Shown here in pieces: positions 62,865 through 64,000 of a stretch of 64,000 bases of DNA. Location of the stretch: the NCBI RefSeq assembly GCF_026236535.1, contig NZ_JAHTMW010000001.1, positions 372,001 to 436,000 on the forward strand, given 5' to 3'. The DNA is from Streptomyces sp. SKN60. GTDB lineage: Bacteria; Actinomycetota; Actinomycetes; Streptomycetales; Streptomycetaceae. Under the pieces are notes generated by a model, which was given only the letters and a program-made list of their open reading frames with translations, searched no databases and was not told the DNA's origin. Each line of letters begins with the position of its first letter. Position 1 is the first letter of the stretch. The position numbers and the translations under genes are program-made.

Positions 62865-64000
62865 GTGACCAGTCGTAACCACATATCCGCCCCCACCCGC
62901 CGTTCCGTGGTGAAGGCCGCCGCCGTGACCGCCGTCGCCGCGCCGGCGCTGGCGGCCGCCGCCTCTCCCGCGCTCGCGGCCGCCGGGGCACCCGTCTTCC
63001 TGCACGGTGTCGCCTCCGGCGACCCGCTGCCCGACGGCGTCCTGCTCTGGACGCGCGTCACCCCCACCCCCGACGCCCTGCCCGGTTCCGGCCAGGGCCC
63101 CGATGTGACGGTCGGCTGGGAGCTGGCCGAGGACCGCGGCTTCGCCCGTACGGTCGCGAGCGGCAGCACCGTCGCCTCCGCGGGCGCCGACCACACGGTG
63201 AAGGTGGACGTACGGGGGCTGCGGCCGGCCACCCCGTACTGGTACCGCTTCACCGCGGACGGCGCCGTCTCCCCCGCCGGCCGCACCCGCACCGCGCCCG
63301 CCGCCGACGCGAGCGGCCCCGGGGTGCGCTTCGGCGTGGTCTCCTGCGCCAACTGGGAGGCGGGCTGGTTCTCGGCGTACCGGCACCTGGCCGCCCGTAC
63401 CGACCTGGACGCGATCCTCCATCTTGGCGACTACATCTACGAGTACGCCACCGGCGCCTACCCGGAGGCGAAGTACGGGGTCCGGCAGCACCAGCCGGCG
63501 CACGAGATCACGACGCTCGCCGACTACCGGCTGCGGCACGCCACCTACAAGACGGACTCCGACCTGCAGGCGCTGCACGCGGCGCATCCGGTCGTGGCGA
63601 TCTGGGACGACCACGAGTTCGCCAACGACGCCTGGTCGGGCGGGGCCGAGAACCACACGCCGGGCACCGAGGGCGTCTGGGCGGACCGGGTCGCGGCGGC
63701 CAAGCGGGCCTACTTCGAGTGGATGCCGGTGCGCGCCTCCACGGAGGGCACGGTCTACCGACGGCTGCGCTTCGGCCGGCTGGCCGATCTGCATCTGCTC
63801 GACCTGCGCTCGTTCCGCTCGCAGCAGGCGGGCGTGGGCAGCGGCGCGGTGGACGACCCGGAGCGTTCGATCACCGGGCGGGCGCAGCTGGACTGGCTGA
63901 AGTCGGGGCTCTCGGCCTCGGACGCGGCCTGGCAGCTGGTGGGCACCTCGGTGATGATCTCGCCGGTGGCCTTCGGCGCGCTGCCGGCCGAGCTGCTCGC
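62865..64000 (+). CDS. phoD: PhoD-type alkaline phosphatase (partial, runs off the window)
   Basis: At least 378 aa; no stop before the window end. Tat signal ([12 protein letters not shown]) and cleavage after a run of Ala at about 38. The N-terminal Fn3-like domain (about 45-145) is followed by the PhoD phosphatase domain with [19 protein letters not shown] (metal-binding Asp) and [11 protein letters not shown]. PhoD hydrolyses phosphodiesters and monoesters under phosphate limitation. Start is GTG at 62865. A weak GTTCGCC is seen upstream but not a full PHO box. Confidence 0.9.
   Translation, partial: MTSRNHISAPTRRSVVKAAAVTAVAAPALAAAASPALAAAGAPVFLHGVASGDPLPDGVLLWTRVTPTPDALPGSGQGPDVTVGWELAEDRGFARTVASGSTVASAGADHTVKVDVRGLRPATPYWYRFTADGAVSPAGRTRTAPAADASGPGVRFGVVSCANWEAGWFSAYRHLAARTDLDAILHLGDYIYEYATGAYPEAKYGVRQHQPAHEITTLADYRLRHATYKTDSDLQALHAAHPVVAIWDDHEFANDAWSGGAENHTPGTEGVWADRVAAAKRAYFEWMPVRASTEGTVYRRLRFGRLADLHLLDLRSFRSQQAGVGSGAVDDPERSITGRAQLDWLKSGLSASDAAWQLVGTSVMISPVAFGALPAELL

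Noticed and set aside
60035..62878. 947-aa plus-strand open frame
   Set aside because: It overlaps DUF2252, the membrane gene and the thioredoxin gene in another frame; no domain and shadow-type composition.

Overview
The window is very GC-rich, uses many GTG starts and is densely packed. It carries markers of an actinomycete, most likely Streptomyces or a close relative: the bifunctional HisA/TrpF enzyme PriA, the small tryptophan protein TrpM, DUF397 and DUF1266 relics, an HGxxPAAW protein, a PhoX/PhoD pair, an Rhs protein with a type VII-like N-terminus, and iterated REP-like hairpins. The genus is inferred from gene content only; no tRNA or rRNA gene was seen.

Layout. 0-8 kb: housekeeping and signalling genes (SseB-domain protein, pirin, AI-2E-type membrane protein, metallo-beta-lactamase fold protein, PAS-GAF-SpoIIE-ATPase phosphatase, aspS). 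8-17.2 kb: an accessory island between aspS and metG. It has an Rpn-like nuclease, a short HTH gene, frameshifted DUF397 and DUF1266 relics, a polymorphic toxin cassette (SseB-domain protein, WXG-like protein, 1534-aa Rhs toxin, probable immunity protein) and a Uma2 nuclease. 17.3-32.5 kb: metG, a VWA protein, phoX with a candidate PHO box, an amino-acid permease, a FUSC transporter, small membrane and lipid-anchored proteins, an Rrf2 regulator next to a RidA gene, and a VOC protein. 32.6-33.5 kb: a MerR gene that runs into a 0.6-kb cluster of REP-like hairpins. 33.5-47.1 kb: amino-acid biosynthesis on the minus strand. The trp part reads hisI-trpE, an accessory membrane gene, an HGxxPAAW gene, a DUF2752 gene, trpC and trpM. 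The his part reads hisD-hisC-hisB-(54 aa)-hisH-priA-ridA-hisF with 4-base overlaps at most junctions. Between them sit a mycothiol-isomerase-like gene, a MITE-like element, an MFS exporter and an N-terminally shortened ArsR-type gene. 47.2-64 kb: a beta-helix membrane protein, a repeat protein paralogous to one at 23.6 kb, a Lon-N protein, ybaK, an ABC exporter, a NYN nuclease, dnaE, a DUF2252 protein, a DsbA-like thioredoxin and a phoD cut by the window edge.

Most notable points: the toxin cassette has an unassigned C-terminal domain of visibly lower GC. The trp cluster stops at trpM, where trpB and trpA would be expected, and the REP cluster with the cut MerR gene lies exactly there. A 235-bp element with 19-bp perfect inverted termini sits on the stop codon of its neighbour. 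The main genes read as intact, and terminators with long perfect stems separate most transcription units.
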